A DNA stretch of 10,698 nt from Propionibacteriaceae bacterium (GTDB lineage: Bacteria; Actinomycetota; Actinomycetes; Propionibacteriales; Propionibacteriaceae): assembly GCA_025923975.1 (NCBI GenBank), contig JAICEV010000089.1, positions 1-10,698 on the forward strand, given 5' to 3'. Positions 1-7,922 of this stretch are shown piece after piece; position 1 is the first letter of the stretch, and every line of letters starts with the position of its first letter. The notes below the pieces were generated by a model that saw nothing but the letters and a program-made list of their open reading frames with translations, had not been told where the DNA came from and made no database searches. The position numbers and the translations under genes were made by a program.

Positions 1-79
1 CCGCGATCGCTTAATCCGGGCTCAGACCCCCGCATACCGTTGCAGCGGGCGCCGGAGGAGGAGTTACTCAGTGTCGCGC

Positions 80-604
80 TTAGCTCCGGCGGATCGGGTC
101 GTCATGATCATGTTGCGAGGCAGTTGTTTCGGCTAGGTCTTGGACGGCGTGATCGAGGGCAAGGATTCCCTGGACGAGCGCGCGGAGGTCCTCGATGGCC
201 AGCCGCCGCAGCACTGGAGTCGGCATAGTGCCGGCCGAGCTGAGCAGGCTGCGAATTGTGGCACTTCCTTCGGGCGTCACAGTGAGCCGGCGTACGCGAC
301 GGTCGCTGGGGTCCTCACCTCGGCTGACCATTCCGTGCTCCACAAGTCGGTCGACTAGACCGGACATCGTGGCCACGGAAACCTTCAGCTGCGCGGCGAG
401 CTCATGACCGGTCGCCGTTTCCGGGTCGATTGCGATCATGGTCAAGACCCTGAGCTGCTGCATGGTGAGCGGGGTCGAGATCAGCGGCTCTGCCATTGAC
501 GACAGGGCCCGACGTTCGAAACTATCCTGCACGCGCTCCAGACAGCTGATTAACTCGTCCTGTTCGCTGGCAGCAGTCGCGTCATCGCGAGCGGTCCCGG
601 TCAT
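80..604 (-). CDS. MarR-family transcriptional regulator, probable repressor of the divergent RND efflux gene
   Basis: This 174-residue protein has the MarR winged-helix layout. An N-terminal helical dimerisation part (about 15-60) is followed by the helix-turn-helix and recognition helix at about 66-95 (GHELAAQLKVSVATMSGLVD, then RLVEHGMVSR). The family's wing follows at 99-113 (PSDRRVRRLTVTPEG), with the typical Asp-Arg-Arg and Arg pair. C-terminal helices (115-160) complete the dimer interface. MarR proteins bind palindromic DNA as dimers and usually release it on binding a small ligand. This gene is divergent from the efflux permease at 770, the classic arrangement for a repressor of both itself and a pump. 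The ATG at 604 is preceded by a modest AGGCGA ribosome site. The ligand is unknown. The family call is firm; the target is inferred from gene order. Confidence 0.93.
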   Translation of the reverse strand: MTGTARDDATAASEQDELISCLERVQDSFERRALSSMAEPLISTPLTMQQLRVLTMIAIDPETATGHELAAQLKVSVATMSGLVDRLVEHGMVSRGEDPSDRRVRRLTVTPEGSATIRSLLSSAGTMPTPVLRRLAIEDLRALVQGILALDHAVQDLAETTASQHDHDDPIRRS

Positions 605-660
605 TGGTCGCCTGTCGTTAGTCAGAGACGTCTTCCGTCGAGAAGGATCGTAACGGCTTG

Positions 661-666
661 ATTATC
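661..666 (-). promoter_or_regulatory. Possible -10 element for the MarR-like gene
   Basis: Read on the minus strand, these bases are GATAAT, part of TAGATAAT. They would place a transcript start near 654, giving a leader of about 50 bases. The left arm of the inverted repeat (644-651) would lie just at the start of transcription, suitable for autorepression. No good -35 hexamer sits at the usual distance, so the call is weak. Confidence 0.25.
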
Positions 667-756
667 TAGGTCTCGCTAACTGTAAGCTCCATGCGAACGA
701 TCCTGTCGAAGCCACCGCGGTCACGGTCGGCGATTCGGGGCTGAAAACGCACGCGG

Positions 757-763
757 AAGGGAG
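757..763 (+). promoter_or_regulatory. Ribosome binding site of the RND permease gene
   Basis: AAGGGAG lies six bases before the ATG at 770 and is a good Shine-Dalgarno match. It fixes the start: the first membrane helix begins about a dozen residues later, as in other RND permeases. Confidence 0.75.
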
Positions 764-769
764 CTGCTC

Positions 770-3700
770 ATGACCTCCCTGACGCGGCTCAGTTTGGCCA
801 ACCGCATGATCGTCGGCCTCGCCACGCTGGCCATCATCGTCTTTGGTGTGCTGGCAACTCTCAACCTCAAGCAGGAGCTGCTGCCATCGATTCAGGTTCC
901 GACTGCGATCGTCACGGCCAGCTACCCGGGCGTTTCGCCGCAGATCGTTGCCGACGAGGTGTCGAAGCCGTTGGAACGCTCACTGAGCGGCGTCTCGGAT
1001 GTCACGAAGGTTCAATCGACCTCGACAAATGGGATCGCTACCATCACCGTCGAATGGGAGTACGGGCTGGATCCTGACAAAGTGATGGCCGACATCCGCA
1101 ACGCCGTCGACGGGGTCACTCCCACTCTGCCGGATCAGGTCGAGACCGAGGTCATCACCGGCAGGACCGACGACATCCCGGTGCTGCTACTCGCTGTTGC
1201 CTCGGACGCGCCATTGGACGTGGCCAGCCGTCAGGTCGAGAACGTTGCCATCCCGGACTTGTCGGGGATCGACGGCGTACGCAGCGTCACCGCGACCGGG
1301 GAAGACACCACTCAGCTGGTGGTGACGCTCAGGCCGCGCGACCTTCGTAAGCACGACGTCACAGCCCAAGCGGTCACTCAGACTGTGCAGGGACAGGCCA
1401 CCATCACTCCGGCGGGCAGCAGCTTCGATAAGAACCTTGAGCTTGCCGTCGAGGTCGGTACGTCTGCCAACACAGTCAAGCAGTTCCAAGCTTTGCGGGT
1501 GCCAACCCCGGACGGTCCCGTCGCGCTGTCGGCAGTCGCCGACGTCAAGGTCGACTCAATCGAATCAACCTCGATCGCGCGTGCTGACGGCCGACCAGCC
1601 CTCAGCCTTGCCGTCCTGAAGGACACCGACGCCGACGCAGTGGAGATATCGCACACTGTGGCGGCACAGATCCCCAGCATCGAACAGAAGCTTGGCAACA
1701 ACACCGCGATCACCACGATCTTTGATCAAGCGCCGCTGATCGAGCAGTCGATCCATGACCTCACCGTAGAGGGCCTGCTCGGCTTGGCCTTCGCCGTGCT
1801 CGTGATCTTGCTCTTTCTGTTCTCCATTCGCGCAACGCTGATCACGGCGATTTCGATCCCACTATCTCTGCTGATCGCCATGATCGGTCTCCAGCTCAGC
1901 GACTACTCGCTCAACATCTTCACTCTGGCGGCGCTCACCGTGGCGGTCGGACGCGTGGTTGACGATTCGATCGTTGTGGTGGAGAACATCAAGCGTCGTG
2001 ACCTTGGGCATCGCACGCTGACCACTGGCGACGTGCTTGCTTCAGTCAAAGAGGTGGCTGGCGCGGTCACCGCCTCAACTCTGACGACGGTTACGGTGTT
2101 CGCCCCGGTTGCGATCGTCTCTGGGGTGGTCGGTGAGCTTTTCCGTCCGTTTGCGATTACGGTCGCGGTGGCACTTGGTGCCTCGCTGCTGGTGTCCATG
2201 ACCATCGTGCCGGTGCTGGCGTACTGGTTCCTGCGAGGCGGGGCGCATCGCCAAGAGCAGATCGCGCCACGAGCTGCCGGCGAGGTCGCTGCATCGGAAG
2301 AGGCCGAGAGTCACACGGCCGAGGAAACAAAGGTGACCCGGTTGCAGAAGGGCTACCTGCCGATCCTTCAGTTCGGCCTGCGGCATCCCTTGATCACTCT
2401 TGGCATGGCGCTTGTGGTCTTCGTCGCAACGCTGGGCTCGGCGACCTTACTGAAGACCGATTTTCTGGGGTCGGTTACCGATCAAACCACGCTCGCGATC
2501 CAACAGAAGCTGCCACCTGGCACCAGGTTGTCGACTACGAGTGCGGCGGCCGAGCAGGTGGAGAACCTGCTGCGCGCCGACCCGCAAGTGAAGAACTACC
2601 TCACAACGATCGGCGGCAGTCTCGTTCCCGGCGCGCCCCGCAACACCAACACCGCTGAGTTCACAGTCCTGCTCGTCGAGGGCGCCCGGGCTGACGCTGT
2701 ACGCCCGCAGCTCCAGCAGCAGATGGTCGAGCTCGGGGCCGCTGCTGGTGAGATCACGGTCACAACGACGAACAACGAGTCGACAACCAACGACCTCACG
2801 GTCACGGTCTCGAGCGAAAACACCAGAAACCTGCAGACCGGCGCCCAGCAAATCGAGCAGGAGCTGGAAAGTATCCCCGGCCTTACCGACATTCGGAGCA
2901 ATCTCGAAGAGCAGCGCAAGCTCCTCCGGGTGAATGTCGACAAGAAGAAGGCCGCCTCGCTCGGCTTCACCCAGGGCGAGGTGGGCCAGGCCGTTTCGAG
3001 CGCGCTGCGTGGAACCCAAGTGGGCTCGGTCACGCTCGCCGGCGAGCAGCGCGACATCTTTGTTCGCAGCCAGGCTGCGGACGAACCGAGCCCGTCCGAT
3101 ATTGGCAACCTCGAGCTCCCCGTCAGCCAGCTACAGCAGCAGCAGGCACAAGATAAGGCTGCTGACGAGCTGGCCGATAAGCAGCAGGCTTTAGCGGACG
3201 AACAGGAGCGCCAAGCCGAGCAAGCTACTGCGGACCAGAAGGCCCAGCTGCGCGAGCAACGCGCAGAGCTTCAGAACAATCGCTCCGACACCCTCGACGA
3301 GCTGAGCAAGACAAGACGCCAGCTGACCGACAGCCGGAGGCAGCTCGCCAGGCTCAAGGCCAACCCGCCGCGGCCGAATCCGACAGCTCCACCTGTTCCG
3401 GTGACCGCCGACACGCTCGCCCAGCAACAGTGGGCCCAGCAAGTCGCACAGCAGACCGCCGCAGTGGCCCAGACGGAGAACGGCATCGATCAAATCAGGG
3501 CGAGCATTGACCAGCTCGATGAAAGCATCAGCCAGATCAACGAACAGCTAGACAACGTCGACGAACAGGCCCAAGAGGCCGCAGAGCAGCGAGAGAAGCA
3601 GCAGGAGCTACAGGACGAGCAGGAGGCGCTGGCCGACGTACGGGCCAAGCCGGTCAAGGTCAAGGACGTAGCGAAAGTGCAGGAGGTGCTGGCTCCGACG

Positions 3701-4402
3701 ACGGTGACGCAGATCGAGGGAACACCGTCGGTAACGATCACCGCTACGCCGGAGGCCAGCGACCTAGGTGCGCTCACTGCAACCATTCAGAGCCGACTTG
3801 ACGCGATCACCGAGCTACCCCCAGGTGTGTCGGCGACCTTGGGCGGCGCTGCCGAAAACCAGCGGGAAGCGTTCAACCAGCTCGGCCTGGCAATGCTTGT
3901 GGCCATTGCACTGGTATTCATGATCATGGTCGGGACGTTCCGCAGCCTGGTGCAGCCGCTGATCTTGATGGTCTCCATCCCGTTCGCCGCAACCGGCGCC
4001 ATCGCCGGGCTGTTGATCACCGACACTCCGCTCGGAGTGCCGGCCATGGTGGGCTTGCTGATGTTGATCGGAATCGTCGTGACGAATGCGATCGTGTTGA
4101 TCGATCTGATCAATCAGTACCGGGATCGTGGCGAGAATCTGCGCTCCGCGATCATTGATGGCGCTCGACTGCGACTGCGCCCGATCATCATGACGGCGTG
4201 CGCAACGATCTTCGCACTGATTCCCATGGCTCTCGGATTGACCGGGGGCGGGGCGTTCATCTCTGGCCCGCTGGCGATCGTCGTTATTGGTGGTCTGGTC
4301 TCTTCGACTGTGCTGACTCTGCTTCTGGTACCCGTGCTCTATTCACTTGTCGAGCGGCACAGCGAACGTCGCCGGCTGCGGAACACGCCGGCCACGGCTT
4401 AG
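770..4402 (+). CDS. RND-superfamily (AcrB/SwrC-like, HAE1 type) efflux permease with a long coiled-coil insertion
   Basis: This is a 1210-residue proton-driven exporter of the AcrB/SwrC family. The first membrane helix (about 12-32) precedes the first porter half; helices at about 336-485 surround the proton-relay motif GRVVDDSIVVVENI, with Asp398-Asp399 matching the AcrB Asp pair. A cytoplasmic acid-rich linker (about 490-535) leads to helix 7 (541-561), the second porter half and the last helices (1038-1190). These include GIVVTNAIVLID (from 1101), where the AcrB TM10 lysine is Thr1105, as I recall for many Gram-positive relatives. Family members are usually about 1020-1070 residues. The excess is a Gln/Ala/Glu-rich insertion at about 785-960, predicted to form two antiparallel helices around a proline-rich turn (865-878). 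No membrane-fusion or outer-membrane partner gene lies nearby. The divergent MarR gene is the likely regulator. Family is certain; substrate is unknown. Confidence 0.95.
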   Translation: MTSLTRLSLANRMIVGLATLAIIVFGVLATLNLKQELLPSIQVPTAIVTASYPGVSPQIVADEVSKPLERSLSGVSDVTKVQSTSTNGIATITVEWEYGLDPDKVMADIRNAVDGVTPTLPDQVETEVITGRTDDIPVLLLAVASDAPLDVASRQVENVAIPDLSGIDGVRSVTATGEDTTQLVVTLRPRDLRKHDVTAQAVTQTVQGQATITPAGSSFDKNLELAVEVGTSANTVKQFQALRVPTPDGPVALSAVADVKVDSIESTSIARADGRPALSLAVLKDTDADAVEISHTVAAQIPSIEQKLGNNTAITTIFDQAPLIEQSIHDLTVEGLLGLAFAVLVILLFLFSIRATLITAISIPLSLLIAMIGLQLSDYSLNIFTLAALTVAVGRVVDDSIVVVENIKRRDLGHRTLTTGDVLASVKEVAGAVTASTLTTVTVFAPVAIVSGVVGELFRPFAITVAVALGASLLVSMTIVPVLAYWFLRGGAHRQEQIAPRAAGEVAASEEAESHTAEETKVTRLQKGYLPILQFGLRHPLITLGMALVVFVATLGSATLLKTDFLGSVTDQTTLAIQQKLPPGTRLSTTSAAAEQVENLLRADPQVKNYLTTIGGSLVPGAPRNTNTAEFTVLLVEGARADAVRPQLQQQMVELGAAAGEITVTTTNNESTTNDLTVTVSSENTRNLQTGAQQIEQELESIPGLTDIRSNLEEQRKLLRVNVDKKKAASLGFTQGEVGQAVSSALRGTQVGSVTLAGEQRDIFVRSQAADEPSPSDIGNLELPVSQLQQQQAQDKAADELADKQQALADEQERQAEQATADQKAQLREQRAELQNNRSDTLDELSKTRRQLTDSRRQLARLKANPPRPNPTAPPVPVTADTLAQQQWAQQVAQQTAAVAQTENGIDQIRASIDQLDESISQINEQLDNVDEQAQEAAEQREKQQELQDEQEALADVRAKPVKVKDVAKVQEVLAPTTVTQIEGTPSVTITATPEASDLGALTATIQSRLDAITELPPGVSATLGGAAENQREAFNQLGLAMLVAIALVFMIMVGTFRSLVQPLILMVSIPFAATGAIAGLLITDTPLGVPAMVGLLMLIGIVVTNAIVLIDLINQYRDRGENLRSAIIDGARLRLRPIIMTACATIFALIPMALGLTGGGAFISGPLAIVVIGGLVSSTVLTLLLVPVLYSLVERHSERRRLRNTPATA
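3122..3661 (+). other. Coding segment for the predicted coiled-coil hairpin inside the RND permease
   Basis: Residues 785-964 interrupt the second porter half where AcrB-type proteins have a short beta turn in the docking subdomain; the family sequence resumes at VKVKDVAKV. Helix one runs about 787-864 and helix two about 881-960, roughly 78 and 80 residues. Between them is the turn NPPRPNPTAPPVPV. Helix two has hydrophobic residues at 906, 909, 913, 916, 920, 923, 927 and 930, a perfect 3-4 heptad pattern. Helix one has Leu at 845, 852 and 859. Near-equal arm lengths around a proline-rich turn point to an antiparallel hairpin, about 11-12 nm long at 0.15 nm per residue. Confidence 0.8.
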
Positions 4403-4485
4403 GGCCTGCCTGACCAGTGAGCGCGCTCCCCGGGCTGACGATCAGGCGTTAAGGTAAGCCGACCCTTCGGTAGCGCCAAGAGCTT

Positions 4486-4490
4486 GGAGG
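4486..4490 (+). promoter_or_regulatory. Ribosome binding site of the ABC transporter gene
   Basis: GGAGG stands four bases before the ATG at 4495 and decides that start. The 92-bp gap after the RND stop shows no strong terminator. Only a weak six-base pairing (GCCTGA near 4411 with TCAGGC at 4442) is visible, so read-through from the RND gene is possible. Confidence 0.7.
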
Positions 4491-4494
4491 ATAC

Positions 4495-6306
4495 ATGGAG
4501 ATCGATTGGTCGAGGGAATGGCTGACGAGCCTACTGTGGGTCGCGAGGGTATTTCTTTTCACCGTCATCGGCTTCGCATTGGTGGCGTGGTTTCTGATTC
4601 GGCGTACCCGCTGGGGTCGACAGTTCTGGCGGCTGTCCGGCATGTACTTCATTCCGCGTCAACGGACCTGGCTCAGCTGGCGCCCGATCCTGACAGTTGC
4701 GTTGTTGCTACTGCTAACGGTGACGTCCGTGCGGCTGGATGTTGTTCTCTCCTATCAGAGCAACGGCTTGTATACAGCGCTGCAGGAGCTTGACGCACCC
4801 ACATTCTGGAAGTTCATCTGGATCTTCGCCATCCTGGCGACGATCAACGTCGTGCTGGTACTTGTCACGTTCTACATCGGACAGGCACAGATCATTCACT
4901 GGCGGCTATGGCTCAACCAACGGATGGTCGGTGACTGGCTGAACGGTGCCGCGTATCACCGAGGCAGGTTCACGACAACACCAATCGACAACCCAGATCA
5001 ACGCATCCAGCAAGACATTACGTCCTACACTTCGGACTCCCAATCCTTGGCCTTGGGAGCGGTGTCATCCGTTGTGGCCCTGGTCTCCTTCACCATCATC
5101 CTTTGGCAGCTATCGGGCCCGCTCACCGTCTTCGGAATCCAAATTCCGCGAGCGATGGTCTTTCTCGCCTACATCTACGTGATCATCGCCACGGTATTGG
5201 CGGTCCGAATCGGCAGGCCGCTGATCCGGCTGAACTTTCTGAACGAGCTACTGACGGCCTCCTACCGCTATGCCCTGGTACGGGTTCGTGACAACTCCGA
5301 AAACATTGCGTTCTACCGTGGCGAGCAGGTGGAGAACACCGGACTGATGGGGCGCTTCGCGGCAGTCATCGCGAACACGTGGGCGATCGTGTTCCGGAGT
5401 CTCAAGTTCCAGGGATTCAACCTGGTGATCAGTCAAATCGCGGTGGTGTTCCCGGTAATCATCCAGGCTCCCCGATTCTTCAGCCAGCAGATCACTCTCG
5501 GCGATGTCACCCAGACCGCAACTGCGTTCGGTCAAGTCGAAGGTGCGTTGTCGTTCTTCCGGCTTGCCTACGACGACTTCGCGAGCTACCGGGCGTCCCT
5601 GAACCGGCTTACCGGGCTGCTTGACGTCAACGATGAGGCCCGGGCTTTGCCGACGCCGACCGTAGAGGAGCGGGAAGCGGGACTTGGCATCCGCGATCTC
5701 GACGTACGTCTGCCCGACGGTCGGCCGATCTTGACGGACCTGGATCTCGACCTCGCAAGTGGAGAAGCCCTGGTGGTCAAGGGTCCGTCCGGCAGCGGCA
5801 AGACCACTCTGCTACGTAGCCTGGCCGGCCTTTGGCCGTATGTCGAAGGAACGATCTCGCGCCCGGAGCCTGGTGAGATTTTGTTCTGTGCGCAGCAGCC
5901 GTACCTACCGCTCGGCACCTTACGTGCGGCGGTGGCCTACCCCGCTGCGGCCGAGAGCGTGAGTGATGACGAGGCTCGCGACACGCTGCGCGCCGTCCAG
6001 CTTGGTTACCTGGCCGATCGGCTGGATGTGGAGGCAGATTGGTCCAAGACGCTGTCACCCGGCGAGCAGCAACGGCTCGCGTTCGGTCGGATCCTCTTGG
6101 CGCGGCCCTCGCTGGCGTTCCTGGACGAGACGACTTCCGCGCTCGACGAAGGTATGGAGCATGCGATCTATGAGCTGGTACGCGAGTGGCTGCCTAACTG
6201 CACGATTATCAGCGTCGGGCATGGGAGCACGCTCGATAACCTCCATACCAACGAGCTCACCTTGATAGGCGACGGAAGCTGGGAGGCAAGGACCCTGGTC
6301 GTCTAA
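4495..6306 (+). CDS. ABC transporter with fused permease and ATPase, SbmA/BacA-ABCD type (YddA/Rv1819c-like)
   Basis: This 603-residue half-transporter should work as a homodimer in the cytoplasmic membrane. The N-terminal membrane domain has clear helices at about 14-35, 62-82 and 107-129, more at about 185-240, and the ABCD-family signature NPDQRIQQD (166-174) in the cytoplasmic loop. The C-terminal ATPase has Walker A GPSGSGKTT (430-438), a Q-loop in CAQQPYLPLGTLR, the signature LSPGEQQ (from 520), Walker B LAFLDE (540-545, Glu545 catalytic) and the switch His576. All are intact, so it should hydrolyse ATP. Known relatives include SbmA/BacA, which lack the ATPase domain and take up peptides, and mycobacterial Rv1819c, which imports cobalamin and hydrophilic compounds such as bleomycin. 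Import of peptide-like or corrinoid solutes is therefore the best guess, but the substrate cannot be read from sequence. Its position after the RND pump suggests a shared theme of antibiotic or peptide traffic. Confidence 0.93.
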   Translation: MEIDWSREWLTSLLWVARVFLFTVIGFALVAWFLIRRTRWGRQFWRLSGMYFIPRQRTWLSWRPILTVALLLLLTVTSVRLDVVLSYQSNGLYTALQELDAPTFWKFIWIFAILATINVVLVLVTFYIGQAQIIHWRLWLNQRMVGDWLNGAAYHRGRFTTTPIDNPDQRIQQDITSYTSDSQSLALGAVSSVVALVSFTIILWQLSGPLTVFGIQIPRAMVFLAYIYVIIATVLAVRIGRPLIRLNFLNELLTASYRYALVRVRDNSENIAFYRGEQVENTGLMGRFAAVIANTWAIVFRSLKFQGFNLVISQIAVVFPVIIQAPRFFSQQITLGDVTQTATAFGQVEGALSFFRLAYDDFASYRASLNRLTGLLDVNDEARALPTPTVEEREAGLGIRDLDVRLPDGRPILTDLDLDLASGEALVVKGPSGSGKTTLLRSLAGLWPYVEGTISRPEPGEILFCAQQPYLPLGTLRAAVAYPAAAESVSDDEARDTLRAVQLGYLADRLDVEADWSKTLSPGEQQRLAFGRILLARPSLAFLDETTSALDEGMEHAIYELVREWLPNCTIISVGHGSTLDNLHTNELTLIGDGSWEARTLVV

Positions 6307-6423
6307 GTCCACTACGCCCGACCGGGAGCAGGCCGGGGGAAATGTTGAGAAGGGTCTCGGCAGGCATTGGGTTGAGCGGTTAGGTGCAGTCGAAGTCCAC
6401 TTTCCTTGTTATTGAGGAAGGGC

Positions 6424-6452
6424 TTGCTATAGAACGTCTGTTCGAATATAAT
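6424..6452 (+). promoter_or_regulatory. Sigma-70-type promoter of the HNH nuclease gene
   Basis: TTGCTA (6424-6429, four of six consensus bases) and a perfect TATAAT (6447-6452) are separated by exactly 17 bases. Transcription should start about seven bases after the -10, at or next to 6459, which is the A of an in-frame ATG. The mRNA would then be leaderless, which is common in Actinobacteria. This is one of the clearest promoters in the window. Confidence 0.75.
6430..6445 (+). promoter_or_regulatory. SOS box (LexA operator) between -35 and -10
   Basis: TAGAACGTCTGTTCGA matches the mycobacterial/Gram-positive LexA site TCGAAC-N4-GTTCGA at 11 of the 12 defined positions; only the second base (A for C) differs. 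It fills the promoter spacer, so bound LexA would block RNA polymerase. Mycobacterial 13E12-family genes, relatives of the gene downstream, are known to include LexA-controlled members, which supports the reading. Confidence 0.82.
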
Positions 6453-6458
6453 AGATGT

Positions 6459-7874
6459 ATGCAACTCGGGGACCACAACGGCATGGCTGGGCACACTGAA
6501 CGCTCGCCGCTGGATGTGGCCCTGGATGCCTTCGACGCGGCCCTGGACGGTTTGATCGACACCGTCGAAGCAGGCGGACTTGATCAACTCACCGCGGATC
6601 AGAAGATCAGCTGGTGGCAGCGTTTCGAGACCAGTCGGAACCAGCTGCCCTTGGTTGATCACAGCCTGATTGCCGATGCTGAGGTCAGTGGTTTGCCTGG
6701 TGAGTATTGCTTCTCCAGCATGAGCCGATTTTTGGTGCGGATGTTTCAACTGGCTCCCGGTGAGGCCATCTCTCGGGTACGGGCCGCTGCCGCACTGGGG
6801 CCGCGCACCTCCAGGTTGGGCGAGGCGTTGCAGCCGCTGCTGCCGAAACTGGCCGCCTTGCAACGCGCAGGTGAGGTGACAACGGAGAAGGTGCAGGTCA
6901 TGGAACGGGCCATGCACCAGCTGTCCCGGCCCGGACTCGATCCTGAGGATGTGGAGGTCGCCGAGCAGCTGTTGGCTGATCATGCACCGGTGTTGGGGCC
7001 GACCGAGCTGCGCCGCTTCGCCTTGAAGGTGGTGGATGCGGCTGATCCGGACGGTCCCGAACCTATTGATGATCAGCAACAGCAAGATCGGCGGCATCTG
7101 GAGTTGAAGCAGCGCCGCGACGGCATGTGGAGTTTGCAGGGCAGACTATCCAACACCGTCGGTGCCCAGTTGAATGCGATCTTGGATCCGCTGGCCAAAC
7201 CGCGCACCACCACGCTGGAAGGCGAGGGCGGCACCACGACCCAGATTGCCGATGAGCGGCCCTACGGGCAACGCATGCACGACGCGCTCGACGAGATGTG
7301 CGGGCGGCTGCTGAAGATGAGAGACCAGCCGGCCTCTGGTGGTACGCCGGCGTCGGTGATTGTCACCATCACCTTGGAGGAGCTGCTGGCCAAAGCCGGG
7401 TTGGCCGAAACCAGCGACGGCAGCCACCTCACTGTTGAGCAGTTGTTGCGGATTGCCGATGAGGCCGAGATCTGGCCTACCATCATCGACCGCAACGGTG
7501 TCCCGCTGGCGTTAGGCAGAACCAGCCGGCTGGCGTCCCGCGGTCAAACCATGGCCTTGATCGCCCGAGACGGCGGATGCAGCTTTCCGGGCTGCACCCA
7601 TCCCACGAGTTGGTGCGAGCGGCATCACATTCTGGATTGGATCCTCGGCGGATTGACTGATTTGAACAACTTGACGCTGTCGTGCCGGTATCACCACACT
7701 CATTTCCTGCAAAAAGGCTGGAGCTGCCGGATCAATGCCGACGGGTTGCCCGAATGGATCCCGCCCTGGTGGATCGATCAAGATCAACGACCGCAACTCA
7801 ACGCACGAATCCGACGCCTCCACGCCCAACGCCAACAGCTCCGCCAGCGGCGCCGAACACCCGCCGCCGCATGA
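6459..7874 (+). CDS. DUF222 / 13E12-repeat-family HNH endonuclease, predicted SOS-induced
   Basis: The protein is 471 residues from the ATG at 6459. The all-helical DUF222 region spans about 15-300, including a Gln-rich stretch near DDQQQQDRR. A C-terminal HNH module follows: Cys374-x4-Cys379, Cys386 and the His389-His390 pair, then Asn403-Asn404 and Cys409-x2-His412-His413. This is the usual Cys-framed zinc/HNH arrangement, so the nuclease site looks intact. Family members are DNA endonucleases of uncertain biological role, often present in many copies per actinobacterial genome. An upstream in-frame GTG at 6384 would lengthen the protein by 25 residues, but it lies upstream of the promoter and LexA box. 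ATG 6483, 24 bases inside, is a possible alternative start. The LexA box implies induction on DNA damage. Family is firm; the cellular target is unknown. Confidence 0.9.
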   Translation: MQLGDHNGMAGHTERSPLDVALDAFDAALDGLIDTVEAGGLDQLTADQKISWWQRFETSRNQLPLVDHSLIADAEVSGLPGEYCFSSMSRFLVRMFQLAPGEAISRVRAAAALGPRTSRLGEALQPLLPKLAALQRAGEVTTEKVQVMERAMHQLSRPGLDPEDVEVAEQLLADHAPVLGPTELRRFALKVVDAADPDGPEPIDDQQQQDRRHLELKQRRDGMWSLQGRLSNTVGAQLNAILDPLAKPRTTTLEGEGGTTTQIADERPYGQRMHDALDEMCGRLLKMRDQPASGGTPASVIVTITLEELLAKAGLAETSDGSHLTVEQLLRIADEAEIWPTIIDRNGVPLALGRTSRLASRGQTMALIARDGGCSFPGCTHPTSWCERHHILDWILGGLTDLNNLTLSCRYHHTHFLQKGWSCRINADGLPEWIPPWWIDQDQRPQLNARIRRLHAQRQQLRQRRRTPAAA

Positions 7875-7922
7875 CTGCAACGAGTTGCGAAGGTGCCGAA
7901 CCTTGGAGCACGCTTCGACGAG

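Larger units (their letters stand above)
605..769. promoter_or_regulatory. Divergent marR/RND control region with an 8-bp inverted repeat
   Basis: This 165-bp region separates the MarR-like gene from the RND gene and must hold both promoters. AGGATCGT at 644-651 is repeated as its exact reverse complement ACGATCCT at 697-704. Each arm is flanked on the outside by TCGA (641 side: TCGAGA; 704 side: TGTCGA), so the imperfect match extends beyond eight bases. The centres are about 53 bp apart, close to five helical turns, as might suit two protein-bound sites facing each other. This is a candidate MarR operator pair, inferred only from symmetry and position. I found no convincing -35/-10 pair for the RND gene. 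Confidence 0.4.

Noticed and set aside
1..79. Possible terminator hairpin downstream of marR (CCCGC at 29-33 with GCGGG at 45-49)
   Set aside because: A five-base stem with an 11-base loop and no T-run is too weak to support.
626..633. AGACGTCT palindrome near the marR start
   Set aside because: The symmetry stops at eight bases and is not repeated; it is too short to claim as an operator.
714..721. ACCGCGGT palindrome upstream of the RND gene
   Set aside because: Eight-base GC palindromes are frequent by chance in DNA of this composition, and its flanks are not symmetric.
2447..3019. Minus-strand reading frame (190 codons) inside the RND gene
   Set aside because: It is antisense to a clearly coding RND region, with a Leu/Arg/Gly-rich translation typical of a shadow frame.
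3122..3661. Gln/Ala/Glu-rich segment as a frameshift or assembly artefact
   Set aside because: The reading frame stays open through it, the heptad pattern is coherent and the family sequence resumes in the same frame on the far side.
6384..6458. In-frame GTG extension of the nuclease gene
   Set aside because: It lies upstream of the -35, LexA box and -10, so it would not be in the transcript from the promoter seen. The extra residues show no family motif.
6312..7097. Long minus-strand reading frame (261 codons) opposite the nuclease gene
   Set aside because: It has no recognisable domain and lies antisense to a well-supported DUF222 gene; it is an antisense by-product of high-G+C coding sequence.
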